Shown: positions 44,420 through 57,485, counted from the stretch's first letter. The stretch: DNA of 64,000 bases from Trichoplusia ni (GCF_003590095.1 NC_039487.1:13499794-13563793); one strand, 5' to 3'. Numbers and translations: made by a program. Notes: generated by a model not told the origin, from the letters alone.

Positions 44420-44770
44420 CTAGCTGTTGAACTTAGCCTGCTACAAATCGAAAATGATCTCACAGGAACATCAGCATAAAAACATCCTATATGTTAATCC
44501 TTGTTGTAAACTATCTGTGTACCAAGTTTTGTCGTCGGTTTTTGCGTGAAAGAGGAACAAACATCAATACATAAAAACTTTCGAGTTTATAATTATTTTT
44601 TTTCTTCCTCCGCTTACTATGCGTTTAATTCTTGTATCGGATTGTTTTACGACATACAAGTCACAAAACACCCAGATTCAGAACAAACATTCTTAAATCG
44701 CACAAAAGCTTGTCGTACGTGGGGTTCGAAAACACACCAGGTCACGCTCAACCCTGCAGTTATTTATCAA
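44420..44770. repeat. Dispersed repeat followed by a SINE family 2 fragment
   Basis: 44420-44580 (gtaccaagttttgtcgtcgg, gcgtgaaagaggaacaaac) is a degraded lepidopteran repeat. 44650-44760 (cacccagattcagaacaaac, cgtacgtggggttcgaaaac) is a reversed SINE body. Confidence 0.5.
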
Positions 44771-45059
44771 ATAACGTAACTTAGTAATTCGATATGCATT
44801 AAAATTATTTCTATAATATACTCATTTTATATGAATAAAAGTATGTAATACACTCTCTCGACTTTCTCAAGTAGGTAAAACAAGTGGCTATAATACAACA
44901 ACACCAATTTATTCCTCAAAAAACGTTCAAGAAAAACAAAAATCTTGAACATGGCCTTCACAAGAGTTTATGAAGTATTTTATTGGTATACATGGAATAT
45001 TAAGCAATGGGGGGAAGTACCCTAACATTGACGTAACAATATAATATTATTATGAGTAC

Positions 45060-45155
45060 TAGACATTTGTTTAAAAGTTAAATTTCACCCGGAAACAGAA
45101 CAAATGATCGTGCTAATCACACAAACATTCGAATCGAACAAACGACTGAAAAACA
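45060..45155 (-). mobile_element. SINE (family 1) fragment, reverse
   Basis: cggaaacagaacaaatgatc and tgctaatcacacaaacattc, followed by a decayed box B. Confidence 0.5.
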
Positions 45156-46279
45156 GTGCCAGTCATGTGAATATGTGTTAAGTATAAAGAGGGAAGGAAT
45201 AACAGACTGTCTGTTTTCCTGTCCTTCCGTCCGTTCATACCGTCACAAATGATGTATAGCACCAACGAATGAAAATATAGATCATGGTTAAGCAGTGCTA
45301 ATTACAGTCATAAATTTATCGGTAGGTAAGAAAAAGTTATTTGAAATTTAGTATTAATCTTTAGCCTATTTGTACAGTCGGACACTTCTAACTCCCGACA
45401 CTGAGGGTACCGCACTCGATTGCCTCTTCCATCTACTCCCCTATATTCCATGGTTCTCCATAAACATAATTTGGTTGTGAAGCGGCGATAAAGCTCGCTC
45501 TGAAACATGCGAGGCGAGCGCCCGGGGACTGAGAGATTGATTGGACGATGGTCGCTCGGTTACAACGAACTTATCGCTAATAGGCCACATGAGTTTGACA
45601 CACTTTCAAAAGTTTCAAATTGTCTACTATACTTATTTAAGACTTTCTTTGCCGAGGTGTGGTTTACAGTTGCTAGTTAAATTTGTTCCTTATAATTCAG
45701 TCGTCACCTACAAGTGTAAACTTATTTTTATATAATTGCTGATATAGTAACTATTCTATAAAATAAGAGGGAATTTTCTGAAAATAGAGAGAGACTTTTT
45801 CCAAAACTACTGATTTGTTTATAATTTTTATCGAAATTGGTCAAGCCTTTTCGGGGGAGTATAGATATTCTGACACGAGAACCTTACATATGTATATACG
45901 AGATGACTCATTTTTATCTATAATGTTTCGACATCATTCGTCGTGACACTGGAAATATTTTTTGAAAATAAATAATTCAGGCAACTTTTGAACCATTTAC
46001 CAAGTACCGTGGGCAGACCATTTTCCTTCCATCCTTTATACACAAGAATTTTTTTTTGAATCCAATTTGTGCCTAAATGCTTGTAGGAAAACCGGAGAAA
46101 AATTATTTCGTGACCTATCTCGATTCCACCACAGGGCTCAGAATACTTACGATTTTTATCAGCTTTTCAGTCATTTTTCCTAACCAACAATCAAGTTTAA
46201 ATATTTGTCAAAAATTTATAACTACGTATTATAGTTTACATAAATTTTTTGGCTAAGATAAAACTGTAAAAAATTATCA

Positions 46280-46302
46280 TCCCTCCTTGTAAAACACTGG
46301 TA
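46280..46302 (+). mobile_element. SINE-like tail split by a MITE
   Basis: ccctccttgtaaaacactgg is the tail word of the family 3 SINE. It is interrupted by the TA-flanked MITE that follows; only a few matching bases (ctta) can be seen on the far side. Confidence 0.55.
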
Positions 46303-46588
46303 TAGTTACCGGCACGGATCTTGATCGCTGACCTTCACCTGCGCAGAAGTGATTTTTGTGTCCCTTTTGCGGTATGCAGTGAGGCGCGGGGCGGACTCAA
46401 GTGCAGTGATTGGCCCGCAGGGCATCGCGTCATAGCCGTCACTCGTGATTGGTTGAAATGTGTTCTTTGCTGCAGTTGCATGCACCTCAAGACGGCTCAA
46501 GATTGGCGTTTTATTTTGTCACGAGCGAAAGATGTGCAAAGCGATTCCCACTAATCCGCCGAGCGCTCAAGATCCGTGCCGGTAACTA
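46303..46588. mobile_element. MITE, 286 bp, 27-bp inverted repeats, TA target
   Basis: Starts TAGTTACCGGCACGGATC and ends with its reverse complement; the 27-bp ends differ at one base. It is flanked by TA on both sides (46301-46302, 46589-46590), fitting a Tc1/mariner-type target duplication. GC-rich interior with no transposase; the frames at 46306-46554 are by-products. Confidence 0.85.
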
Positions 46589-46969
46589 TACTTACTTATA
46601 TCTGGACTCACCCCTCAGTCGTCAAAGCTTTATCTGGCTTGCAGACACCGGCTCCACAGAGATCGATAATAGTAATGTTAATAAAATCGACGTGAGTAAG
46701 TCGTGACCTTTCAATTTGATTATTCTTTATCGACTGCTAATCCTGCTTAATGCCCTTTTTAATGAGGGGTGATGTTTGAACAGCTGAATAAAACAAATAC
46801 TTTGAAAAGCAATGGAGAAAAATGAGAACGGAATCTCTAAAAATATAGAGTCTGTGTGTTTATCAGGTTCAACGCTAAAATTGTCCATACCAGTGATCGT
46901 ATAAATCAGGATGAGGTTATACAGAAATATATAGGCTACTTTTTGAAATAATTTAAACAAAATATACAT

Positions 46970-48540
46970 TATCTACTCAAGGAGGTTAAACAAAGTTTGA
47001 ATTTCTAAATTTCGTTTAAGTTAGTTAGTTATTCTACACCATGAATGGTAGAATTCTTATTCTGACGTAATTTTAGAGTTTAGCAAATATACTGTTCTTT
47101 ATTCTTAGAAACAAATTTATCTTTATGTCTTCAAATTAATTATAAAATAGCATTAATCACATGAATTAATGCCAACCTATAAATGCCAATATAATATGCT
47201 AATTTTATGTTATAAAAAGACATATTATTATCAAACCCACGCCGATCTACACACAAATTGATTCACTATGAATAGAAGCACGGATCATTAAATTCGACAT
47301 AAAATTGTGTATTCAAGCGGAGCCGGGCGATTCAGCTAGTTCAAGATCAAAGTTATGATTCAGAGTCGAATGCACAATATATATTCCTTCAGTGAATGCT
47401 TACTTTGCATATTTGTATAAAATGCATTGTTTTGGGGTCAGCAGACTTTAAAGTGGGAGGTTTAAAGGGTATTCAAATGTTTGTGAAGAATTATATCTTT
47501 GAAGAGTTTATTAAGATGTGCGAATGTTTGTTCTTGAGAGGTGATTGTACGTACTTGTTTTATGAAGATACTAACTGTTGCAGCAAAATCATTACTTAAT
47601 TTAACGCAGTTGGATAAAACTAGCCCATGTGTGAATTCACGATATCAGCAGTATAGAGCTGGCGGAGTAAACGGCTAGACCGGTCTTTACCAAAATCATC
47701 GAAATTGGTCTATCCGTGCGTGTATAACGTGCCTGTCCTGTCTGTGCCATAATAGCTCAATAACGAATGAAGTGGTTACAATTTAGTTTGTTTTGTATTA
47801 AACGTGAATCATATGCGAGTGTTTTTAAACATGTCTGATAAAAATCGGTCGAGTCGCTTAAAAGTTTTAGGGTTTGAAAGTGGGGAGGAATAACCGAAGT
47901 CGGCAAATATGCTTGAGTTAGCACTTAAATGAATGCGCACAGAAATAGAATATTGATGACTTAATTAAGGGAGTTCTTAGCTTAGCTTACGAGAAACGGA
48001 ATATGAAAATCCTTTTGTCAAGTGAGAGAAAAATTACTAGATCTCAGTCTGCCATTCTGCTAAAGATGATTTATCTGCGGGTTACCGCAGGAGGTTTTCA
48101 AAATTTTGTAATTTAACCTTGAACAAGAATAATGACCTACTCTAAACAGACAATTTCAGGACTGATACAAGTGCAATAAGAAGCTATATACCAAACTAAT
48201 CTCAATAAAACACAAATCAGCAAACTAAACGAAAACAATATTTATTATTCAAACAGCCCGCAAGTTTCCAGTCCAGCCTCTTCGGGGAAGACCACAACCT
48301 CACGCCGACACTTCAAAGGTTCTAAACTTCGGTTAAATATTAACGGGCGTTTAACAGCTATCGTTAACTGTCGTCACCCATTGTGTAGCCTTGATAAGGA
48401 TCCGTAGTACGCTATTATTTAAATCGGCCCTTAACTTGTTGTATGGAGTTAGACCCGAAGAGAATTGTCTCCAATGTCCTGTGGTTTTGTCAGTTATGGT
48501 AATAGTTTTGTTATTTAGAAAGATAAGGGCTTTGAATATT
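46970..48540. other. Non-coding stretch with one dispersed repeat
   Basis: AT-rich. It includes the TGCGAGTGTTTT repeat at 47755-47870. No coding exon seen. Confidence 0.4.
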
Positions 48541-48554
48541 CATATATGATAGAT

Positions 48555-48825
48555 GTATAGATAGCGGAGTGATTGAGGTCACCAAGCCAAACACTGCAAG
48601 GCGTGTCGCGTTTTCGATTCCCGCGTGGGACAGGATCCAGTATGAGTTGTGATCTTACTAAATAATTGGCCATCTGTATAAAACTATAGTTTGCAATAAA
48701 CAATTGAATTGAATTGACAAGCGTTTTTGTGATCCATGAATGCTGGAGTTCTTAGTCTGAATGTCTTTGTGCATGTGAGTTGAATGTTTGTGGAACCCCC
48801 CGCAACACAAGGATTATATCCCTGA
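48555..48825 (+). mobile_element. SINE (family 2), forward copy
   Basis: Head agatagcggagtgattgagg and cgcgttttcgattcccgcgt; body gtgatccatgaatgctggag, tgtctttgtgcatgtgagtt and gtttgtggaaccccccgcaa. An insertion of about 60 bases separates head and body. Confidence 0.7.
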
Positions 48826-49794
48826 GAGCTGAGTCGTTTTTTTTTATCTATGTATATTGTCGCGTGACTTATCGGAAAGAAGTTTACGAAATGTTCTTTT
48901 TGGCTTAATTGAGGTAAAATTTTGATTTTTTTAAAACACCCACCTCCCTTCAATTTCTTCTTTTTGCTACGGTGACAGAGATTAAATAGTGATTCATAGC
49001 TTAATGACGTTTAACCTTGTTACCAGAGTAAGTTTTTTTCTGACTCTTCTGCTACACAATCTGACGTCTCATAAAAATATCTACATCCTAATCCCGTACT
49101 ATATCGAACTAGCTCTAAACGATCCCATTCGTTTCACCACCAACCTTGGCGCCGTACGTATAGGAAACTAAACGAATATTAAATCCATGACTCACACAAT
49201 TGATAAACAAGGTTATATTGTAAATAAAAACGTTATTTATTTGAAGATGAACACTTGTGAACACTCGTCTGTCCGTCTGTCAGTCGTGTGTTGTTTCAAA
49301 TGTTTTCTACTATTGTGTGATTATTGGTTAGTTTCAGACCGTTTTTTCTTGATGTAAGCAGTAGGTAATGTAGGCTAAAGACTTGAATGAGATTTCCTGA
49401 TTTATCTTTCAGCTAGTTAAATGAAACTTGTAAGATCCGACTTCTTTTTATTAACGTCTCCGGCGCGTTGAAATTGATTTCTTTTGTTGCTGAGGCTTTC
49501 ACAAACATTCACACAAGATACCCGGACTTCGAAGAGACTTCTTTGGACAAAAGAATAACAAAAGCTTAACAAATTGCATATAAATTGAATGTGTATACGT
49601 AAAGTCGTTCCGGTTGAATTTTTAAAAGTTAATTTTCAGGCACTTATAAAAACGGCTAGACCGATTTTGACATTTAAATGCAGCGATAAAAACATGTGGT
49701 TTTAGATGTTTTTTAAAATCTATTAATTTTATTATCAGTAATTGTTTAGAGAGACGACCTTAACGCTTACCGCGCAGGCTGACTCCATGCGACC

Positions 49795-50050
49795 CAGGGC
49801 CCCGATTCTGCTATTTTACAATGGCCGATGAATGAATGGCAATTGAATTAAATTTGGAATTATTCCTATTCTCTTAAGCATTTTGCCAATATAATAATTG
49901 GAACTTAATTGTATTGACCTTGACTATATCGTCCCGTACTGAATTTCCAATTATTGTGTAAAAAAATGCTTAAGAGAAAACGAAAATTGTCATTTTAAAC
50001 CAAATTTCATTCATTCATCGGCCATTTTAAATAGCAGAATTGGGGCCCAG
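49795..50050. mobile_element. MITE (GGGCCCC ends), copy 1
   Basis: Ends cagggccccgattctgctat and its near reverse complement (agcagaattggggcccag). Sub-terminal ggccgatgaatgaatg also inverted, inverted repeats about 45 bp. The second copy is at 55590-55832. Confidence 0.8.
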
Positions 50051-50229
50051 AATAGTGCTCAGTGGGCTAGAAAAAAATGTTTTAGTAGTTTTAAGGCAAT
50101 GATCAATTCCCTTTCTACATATAATCCCGATACAATCACTAATGGTATAGTGACTACTTATAATAGATGCTCGTAAAGCGGGCGCACTATTTTTGCACCG
50201 CATGTAGGTCATAGGCGCATGCATGCGCG

Positions 50230-51520
50230 TGCGATTGTATTCCGAGTCGTAATTGTGACTTACCTGCGCCGACGACTAATGGTATGTTCTAGAAGTCTTG
50301 TAGTTTCAGCTGGTCTGGCTTGGACTCTTAGTTTTGACTGATTAAGATTGAGTGGTGTAGTGCAGACCTGTTTGTTTTTCAAAAGATTTCTAAAAAGACG
50401 AATTTGTTGATGAGTCTGTATGATTTTTTTTCAGAACTTTACTTTGTACTGCATTAGCCGTTTTTGTTTTATTTTTCATTTAACATAAATATAAATTATC
50501 GTTGTAAATGTTACATAGGATAAGTTTCTTCATTAATCAATTAGTTATCACCATGGATTTTCTTTAGCTGCTTAAGCGTTAGCGTTACTTCTTGTAAAAC
50601 GAAAAAGCAACAAAAGCGCTTCATTCAGTCCGAAGTTACGAGGTAACGAAAAACAAAACAATCGAATTGAGAACTTCCTACTTTTCTGAGTGGCTGAAAA
50701 AATACCTTTTTCCAGTAGTTCGTCAATTCTACATGCTGAAAAACATGAAACCTATCGACTGTTTTCATTTTCCCCTGCACTGAATAACACACGGCTTTAT
50801 TATTTCCGCAATCTGTCGCCGCATATACAGTTATGCGACGACTCATGATTATAAACAGGAAATGACGTCACTCACTTTGATCATGCATACGTTGTCTTTA
50901 ACATAAATACATTAATGATAGTTATTATATTGTAATTAATTTTCATATTTTGATAGTGGAGACTGGAGTTAATAGGATTTGTGTGAATAATAATAATAAA
51001 TAAATATTAGTGGGTTTTAAAATACATAGGTGATTCAGACGATTCAATTCCAGTGAAAAAACCGGAAAGTGTTCCGCACAAAGGGTTCCGTACAAATAAG
51101 CTAAAGAAAAACCAAAAATCCATCTGTTCGTCAACTTGCCACCAAATTTTGGGTGAGAAATACTAAATTATGTTTTGTATGAGACCATGGCCCACAAAAA
51201 ATCACAATTTATTTCCATTTAAAAAGACTATGTTTTGTCAGCGCCTTTGACCATGTAAGGTAAAGAAGCCTCCTTTACTTGCAATTATTTCATACAACAA
51301 TACAACATTATTTTTAACACAATTATTAAAGTCAAAACGGTAGTTAGACTTGAAAAATTAACGTTCCCGTCAGAATATCTCATTTCCCTTATAAGATGTG
51401 CCCCAGCTACATTAGAAGCTTCTCCGCAACTAAAAGCTTGCTAATATACAAAAGTATAGAAGAACCACTTCACAGGATACTTCAGAAGGAGAGCTCATTT
51501 TTATTTTACTTTCAGAGTAT
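50230..51520. other. Non-coding stretch
   Basis: Mostly unique AT-rich sequence; a reverse fragment of the repeat at 59110-59320 lies at 50620-50700 (ttcagtccgaagttacgagg). A perfect CRE is at 50863-50870. Confidence 0.4.
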
Positions 51521-51524
51521 TTTT

Positions 51525-51690
51525 TTCAAAATCAAAAATCAAAATCCATTTATTCAAAATAGGCTACAAAGTAGCACTTATTGAATGTCAAAATATACAG
51601 ACAGCTCCCCGTATCGCCCACCCTTCACCGCTGCCTAAGTGCTCTAGCTGTGAAGAAGAAACGGCGCAACAAACTCCACAACATAGCACG
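51525..51690 (+). repeat. Dispersed repeat (AAATCCATTTATTC type)
   Basis: tcaaaatccatttattcaaa and gctctagctgtgaagaagaa, then cggcgcaacaaactcc; a short related piece lies at 40935-40975. Confidence 0.55.
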
Positions 51691-51749
51691 CTGTTTTAGT
51701 GTATATTTCTTTTCATAATACGACTCCTGCACTAAGTAATTTAATCCTT

Positions 51750-51925
51750 GTGTCGCGTCCTTGTATCACAAGCATTCAAGTTTCATGTACATAGACACTC
51801 AGATGCATCACAAACATTTACACATGTTCTTGTATACGCGGAGATTGAACCCACACCGCACAGGTCACCACGGCAAACCCAACGTGGTGACCTTAATCAC
51901 TCGGCTATCCATGCCGAATCACAGT
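51750..51925 (-). mobile_element. SINE (family 2), reverse copy
   Basis: ttaatcactcggctatccat (reversed box A) and cggagattgaacccacaccg (reversed box B), with the shared body to the left. Confidence 0.7.
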
Positions 51926-52449
51926 CATCACCTTGATATTTGACACTAAAATAAGTTTTATTAGCAATCATATAGATTCATTCATTGCCAATGATAAGTT
52001 TTAGCAATCAATTAATGAAACTATATCATTAATTCACTGCCAATAGTGAGTTATCATTATTGAGCAGGTAAAAGTTCACCTCATTTAAAAGTTACTTAGA
52101 TATCCTACTTAGATAGCTATGACCACTTAACTTTGTTCAGACTTGTTCTACTGTGTACCGCGGTATCGTGGTCTATAATGGACTCTATTCAAGCTGTAAT
52201 GGATCTCATCACCTGACGCATCTCACGACACTTATAATGTACAACATCTCATATCCTTGAAATATTTTTTAGTTTATAAAGAATTTAAATCTAATTACGT
52301 TTTATTTAAGCATTTCAAATGGAAAACAATGTCAAAACATAGATCCTATGTTTTGAATTCCAAATCAACTTCAGCCCAGCTCTCCAGAATAAGGTTTTTC
52401 ACCGTACTTTAAAAAGAAAACAACTCCCGCATTATTTTTTTAAAAATCT

Positions 52450-52620
52450 TTGTGTCGCGGGAGGTTTCACAAACGTTCAAGTCACATGCACAAGGACACC
52501 CAAACTCAGGACAAGCATTCGTGTATCACACAAATGCTTGTCTTGCGCTGGGATCGAACAGTTCGCGCTTAGTGGGTTTAGCATGATGACCACCACACTC
52601 AACCACTCGGCTATCTGGAA
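52450..52620 (-). mobile_element. SINE (family 2), reverse copy
   Basis: tcacaaacgttcaagtcaca, cacccaaactcaggacaagc, gcgctgggatcgaacagttc and cactcaaccactcggctatc: body and head in reverse. A fragment of the GTCTGTCAGACAG MITE (52620-52665) abuts it. Confidence 0.75.
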
Positions 52621-53019
52621 ATCTTTCTGACGTTCTAAACAGGTTTTTTTGTCAAATACCCTATTATAATCACCAGTTTCAACAAGAGCAGTCCAAACTA
52701 GAAAACAAAGCGGCAAAATTCCCGTTCTCTTTATTTTTCAACCCGTCAGCTGCCGATGACGTTGTTGAAGGACGCGACGCCGACATTTGAGGGTTAACGC
52801 GGCTAAAGGCCAGCCTGCCTAGTTTTAATGAGGTTTTGTTTAGTTTCCAAACTGATAAGAGAATGTAATATATGTTAATTGTTCGGAATTATAATGTAAG
52901 GTTGTGACTATTTTTTTATCTCTCAAATTGTCGAACTAATTACAAATTAATTGCTTTTTGAAAACCCGCAAGTACTTATCTGGATCTCTCTAATAGACTA
53001 GTCCGTCGATCAGTGTATG

Positions 53020-53105
53020 CCGCGTCAGCTCATGGTTGGGGGTTCAAGTTAAGTCCGAAGCTAGTCAAGTGATCCCAACAAATACACATTCTCAAATAGT
53101 TTTAA
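53020..53105 (+). repeat. Dispersed repeat (GATCCCGATAAATA type), forward copy
   Basis: gttaagtccgaagctagtca and gtgatcccaacaaatacaca; related to 4300-4375 and 55910-56060. Confidence 0.5.
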
Positions 53106-53449
53106 GTTCACTTCTCGAAAGTCATTAAAGTATATATGAATTTCCTTTTTACGTCCCAACTATTCTTCGATACATTGAACCACAAAAGGAGGAAAAATTC
53201 TAAGTTTCTAAGTAGATTATATATCCGAACTATTCCTCTTCATAATACCCATATACTACCTTATTTCCAAAGAATTGAGTTCATTTAATTAGAAAGAATG
53301 TGTTAATGCTGTGACGTAAAAAGACTGATATTATTAATGAAAGCACAAAATATCCCACATCTCCTTGAAGAACGTGCTCACAACTCATGTTATAAAAGTA
53401 ATAATATTCATAATCGTCTTCTCATAAATTCAAGGCAGCAAAACATTGT

Positions 53450-53520
53450 CGTTTGATGACGTCACTGGCCACGTCACTGATGACGCAGCAAGCCGACGCA
53501 CTCCGATGATAGTGAGCTTT
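53450..53520. promoter_or_regulatory. CRE cluster
   Basis: A perfect TGACGTCA at 53457-53464, followed within 30 bases by cacgtcac and tgatgacgc. CREB/ATF-type binding sites; motif evidence only. Confidence 0.3.
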
Positions 53521-53679
53521 TAATAATTGATGGAGATTGAATATTCATGCTGTAATAAAGTTACAATAAAGCTCTCGTAGGGTTAGGAGAAGGTTGCTGG
53601 TTCTTGGATCATCGTGATTTGTAATCTTAGAGGGAATTAGAGAAGTTTGATAATCAAGCGACTTGGCCGGTTGTTAAAT

Positions 53680-53895
53680 GCGGACATCATCACATATATT
53701 GTTCTGATCTCAAACTAAGTTGCTAAATCACTTGTGTTATGGAGTTCAGATACAACGAAGATACCACAAACACCCAGACCCGAGACAATGTAGAAATGTG
53801 AATTTTTACACTGACCCGTCCGGGGATCGAACCCGGGACCTCAGAGCTAGCGACACCTAGAAACCAGTGCGTACGCCACTCGACCACGGAGGTCG
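53680..53895 (-). mobile_element. tRNA-headed SINE (family 4), reverse copy
   Basis: Reverse of 41090-41325: gccactcgaccacggaggtc, ggggatcgaacccgggacct, acacccagacccgagacaat and caaactaagttgctaaatca. Confidence 0.85.
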
Positions 53896-54234
53896 TCAAA
53901 AGTTGTTATAGAGCGAGTCGGCCTAAAAAACGAATCGATGAATTAAATTTTGTTTTTGCACTCGTTTATACTTAACTTGGTGAATAAAACATCTTATCTT
54001 TCAGAAATATAACCTAAGAAAACTTAAGAACTCTACGAATATTACTTAATTCAGAACAACAAACTCCAACATTCAAAAACAACTACTACCTTTTCAAAAC
54101 ACTATTTTAAATAAAAAATACAACAAAAGCCTTCAGTTTATCCTGCGAACGCCTCCAAAATCTGTATACGAATAGGACCTCTACCATGATCCCCAAAAGA
54201 AAAACTGTCGCTACTGTGTAAGCAAGACGCAATA

Positions 54235-54330
54235 ACACAATATAGAGCGCTCTCTCGCTCCCACAGTGAAACACCATGTTTGAATAGCTTCATAGTAGCA
54301 GCCAGGCTTGTATCGTGGGCAACGGACCGT
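54235..54330. promoter_or_regulatory. GAGA-type sites in unique sequence
   Basis: gagcgctctctcgctcccac (54244-54263) reads GAGCGAGAGAGCGCTC on the other strand, resembling GAGA-factor sites. No start site assigned. Confidence 0.2.
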
Positions 54331-55589
54331 GGCAGGCAATTTTCGCATCGCCGGTTACGAATACACCGTCATACTGTGGAAACATAATCAGGCTCAAAAT
54401 TTTGCGAAAATAGGTCATTGACATGTTTGGGTCAACGGGGTTACGGATATTTTGATGGTAATAGCTTATTATGGAGGTGAATTAGTATGAAATTTACGTG
54501 AAACCGGCGTAGCTCCTGTAGTTATAATATATAGATGGTGGATAAAGCAGGTTATGTCCTTTCTGGAATAGTTTACTACATAGCTCTGTTTAGAGTCCAT
54601 GATAATTGGTTTAATCTTTTACATGCAAAAGCGAAACAAACATTTGATTGTCCAAAACCACATTTTATTAATTGATGATCTTAAAAGTCCAACGATTATT
54701 TCTTAACAAATAAACATTCAACAATAGGAAATAAGTCATTTTTCCACGCGAACGAAGCGAAAGAATTAGCAAAGTCGAACAAAATAGGTAGTATTTTATA
54801 AATTCTTGTATATTCAACAATAATTTTCTTTGTTTCAGGGGACCAACACCCGTCAATAAATTGAAGACACAACAAATAGTCAAGGAAACCAGTTTTAATA
54901 TCTTTTATAACGTAATTAATATCTTGTAATTATCGTGATGTGCACAGTGGTAGTGTGGTAAAGAATATCGCATGGAATTACATTGTGTTGGTTCGAGTCT
55001 CCGGTTCAACAAAAAGAAGAATAGGTAAGTACTGTCATGTTGAGTTTTTCGAAATTGTACCATAACTACAAAATCATCAACCCTATTTTGAATTTGAGAT
55101 CTTTAGAACATTTTAACGTTTTTTTTTTAGATTTAGAGAAATACTTTAAAACTATCTTAAAACATTTGTTATGAAATACACAAAATGTTATTTTGTCACT
55201 TTTAAATTAGTATGTTCCTCTCAAGCAAAATTATAATTAAATTAATTAACTATTATTCTAAAACAATAATTCGATTAGGTCAAATATCTATCAAATCTAC
55301 CATACACAAACACGGTAAATTAAATATAAGGAAAACCGATATATTCGAGTTGGAAACCAGCCAATATCCGACCTTACACATCAGCATGATATTAATCTAA
55401 ATAGCTCAAACTAAGATCTTTATCTAGATTATATCGAGACGCCTCAAAGAAAATCGGCAAAGTCATTATCACTAGATTTTTAAAAGTTGTCTTCAAAGAC
55501 TACGTTTTTTACCACATTTGCTGTTAATGTGTTCAGCTAACCCGGCAAACGTTGTTCTGTTAAATGTATAGATTATTTCTAGGGAACAT

Positions 55590-55832
55590 CTGGGCCCCAA
55601 TTCTGTTATTTACAACGGCCGATGAATGAATGAAATTTGCCTTGAAATGACCATTTTCGCATTTTCTTAAGCATTTTTCTACACGATAATTGTATATTCC
55701 GTACGGGACGGTATACAATTAACTTCCAATAATTGCACTGACAAAATGCTTAAGAGAATAGGAATAATTTCAAATTTAATCCACTTGCCATTCATTCAGC
55801 CGCCATTGTAAAATAGCAAAATCGGGGCCCAG
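55590..55832. mobile_element. MITE (GGGCCCC ends), copy 2
   Basis: Starts ctgggccccaattctgttat and ends gcaaaatcggggcccag. The shared interior (cttaagcatttt and aaaatgcttaagagaa) runs in opposite order to copy 1. Confidence 0.8.
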
Positions 55833-55909
55833 GTGTAGAAAAAAACATCAAGAACATAAGTAAAAATTAAATAAACAAAAAAAAGATGTTATAGGAGACA
55901 ACCTATCCT

Positions 55910-56060
55910 TCGACTCGCGATCCCGCCGTGTCTGCTCATGATTAAGGACTCCGGTTAGGTCCGAAACTAGTCGGACTACCCTGATAAATACGCGTGAGTA
56001 AACCGTTACATCATTTAATAATGAATCATTCTCACGACAGTTACTATCAAAAACTATCAC
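55910..56060 (+). repeat. Dispersed repeat (GATCCCGATAAATA type), forward copy
   Basis: ggactccggttaggtccgaa, actagtcggactaccctgat and aaatacgcgtgagtaaaccg. Confidence 0.55.
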
Positions 56061-56794
56061 AAAATGCTAGCGGTTGCTGGTCTGCTGACTCTGGTCTTAA
56101 TAGTTAAAAGTTTAATTGACTTCATGGATAGCCGAGTGTTAGTAACCTCACCAAACCCACTGTAAGGAATGTGATGGTACCTTTTATTAAGTGTTATGCT
56201 ATTTCAAGCATTGTACAGGCTAAGTGGAAAAACGTATGATCAAGGGTTACTTTTGAACGTGGCGGTAGCCCACAGGAAGTTTGATGAAGTAGAAGCTTAA
56301 TATCCATTAAGCTAATTATAATATTATTCATTTTACAATACCGGCAAAAAGAAAGAGAAAGAGAGGTTCCACTAAATATTATTAAAATTTTCCTGAGCGG
56401 AAGCACAACTTAAAAGAAATCTGTCGAGCGGAAGATAAAAAATATTCTCCATTTAATATGCCTGGGTCTTGCAAGCAATATCGTCAGGTTATATTGCATC
56501 TTGAGTAAAATGACTAGCTAGCTACTAGCTTCCCTGAGTGAATATTCTAGGAGCGTTGCTATCAATCCTTCCCTTGTTGATTTTCCAGAGTTTGCAGCTA
56601 CCAGGCCATATAGTTAGGTTAAATGGAAATATCCTGGGATATATAAGACTGTGTTTATTTGGTAAATAATATTAGGAGACAATTAGGACTTCTTGCATAA
56701 ATATGTACATTGCTTTATTCAAGAAAGGCTTCATAATAGCCGATGTTCATACAGAGAATTGGCGAGTTTTGATCTTTATAAAATTGGAACCCTC

Positions 56795-57010
56795 AACCCT
56801 GTTACTTAGTTTCCGGTGTCCGTCCGTCTGTCACCAGCTTGTACCTCATGAACTTCATCACGTATTAACTAGATACTTGAAATTTTGACAAGTTATGTAT
56901 TTCTATTAAAAATAAAAAATGTTTTAAGCAACACTTGGTACGTTGAAAAATTTGATGCATAAATTATAATCCATCTAATTTTTCGGTCACGGAACCCGCA
57001 GTTTCTTGAA
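56795..57010 (+). repeat. GTTCCGTA-type repeat, degraded
   Basis: gtccgtccgtctgtcaccag and the end word tcggtcacggaacccgcagt. Confidence 0.45.
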
Positions 57011-57329
57011 TCTGAGTCGCTCTTGACTATTCCTATTTGGCATAAAACGAAACGATTGTATCATGTTCAAAGATTTTACTAACCAATCATAATATTTTAA
57101 GTTTATGTTACTGATATAATCGTTAAACTCACATCCATGAAACGCGTGTAACTAATTGTTTAAATTGTAAATACATGAAATTGTTGCAACGCGCTCTTGT
57201 ATCGTAAATATTTCGTGCATTTTGACCAGACTGTTCATGTAAAATAACCTTAAACTTAATTATTTATTATAGCGTATTAGTCATACGTATATTCCATGAT
57301 CCGTACTGTACTGGTTATATTTTCCATTG

Positions 57330-57480
57330 CATCTTCGCTCCTATTAGTTGCTGCGTGAAGGCCTAAAACCTTCCTCGATGAATGGTCTATTGAACACAGA
57401 ATATTTAGATTTTTTTTCAATTTGAACCCGCAGTTCCTGAGATTAGCACGTTCAAACAAACTCTTCAAGTTTATAATCTA
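57330..57480 (-). mobile_element. Lep1-like repeat, reverse copy
   Basis: ccttcctcgatgaatggtct, gcagttcctgagattagcac and gttcaaacaaactcttcaag are the reverse of the next copy; the two meet head to head at about 57480. Confidence 0.7.
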
Positions 57481-57485
57481 TACTT

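Noticed and set aside
46306..46554. Overlapping frames of 64-85 codons
   Set aside because: They lie inside the GC-rich MITE and match nothing.
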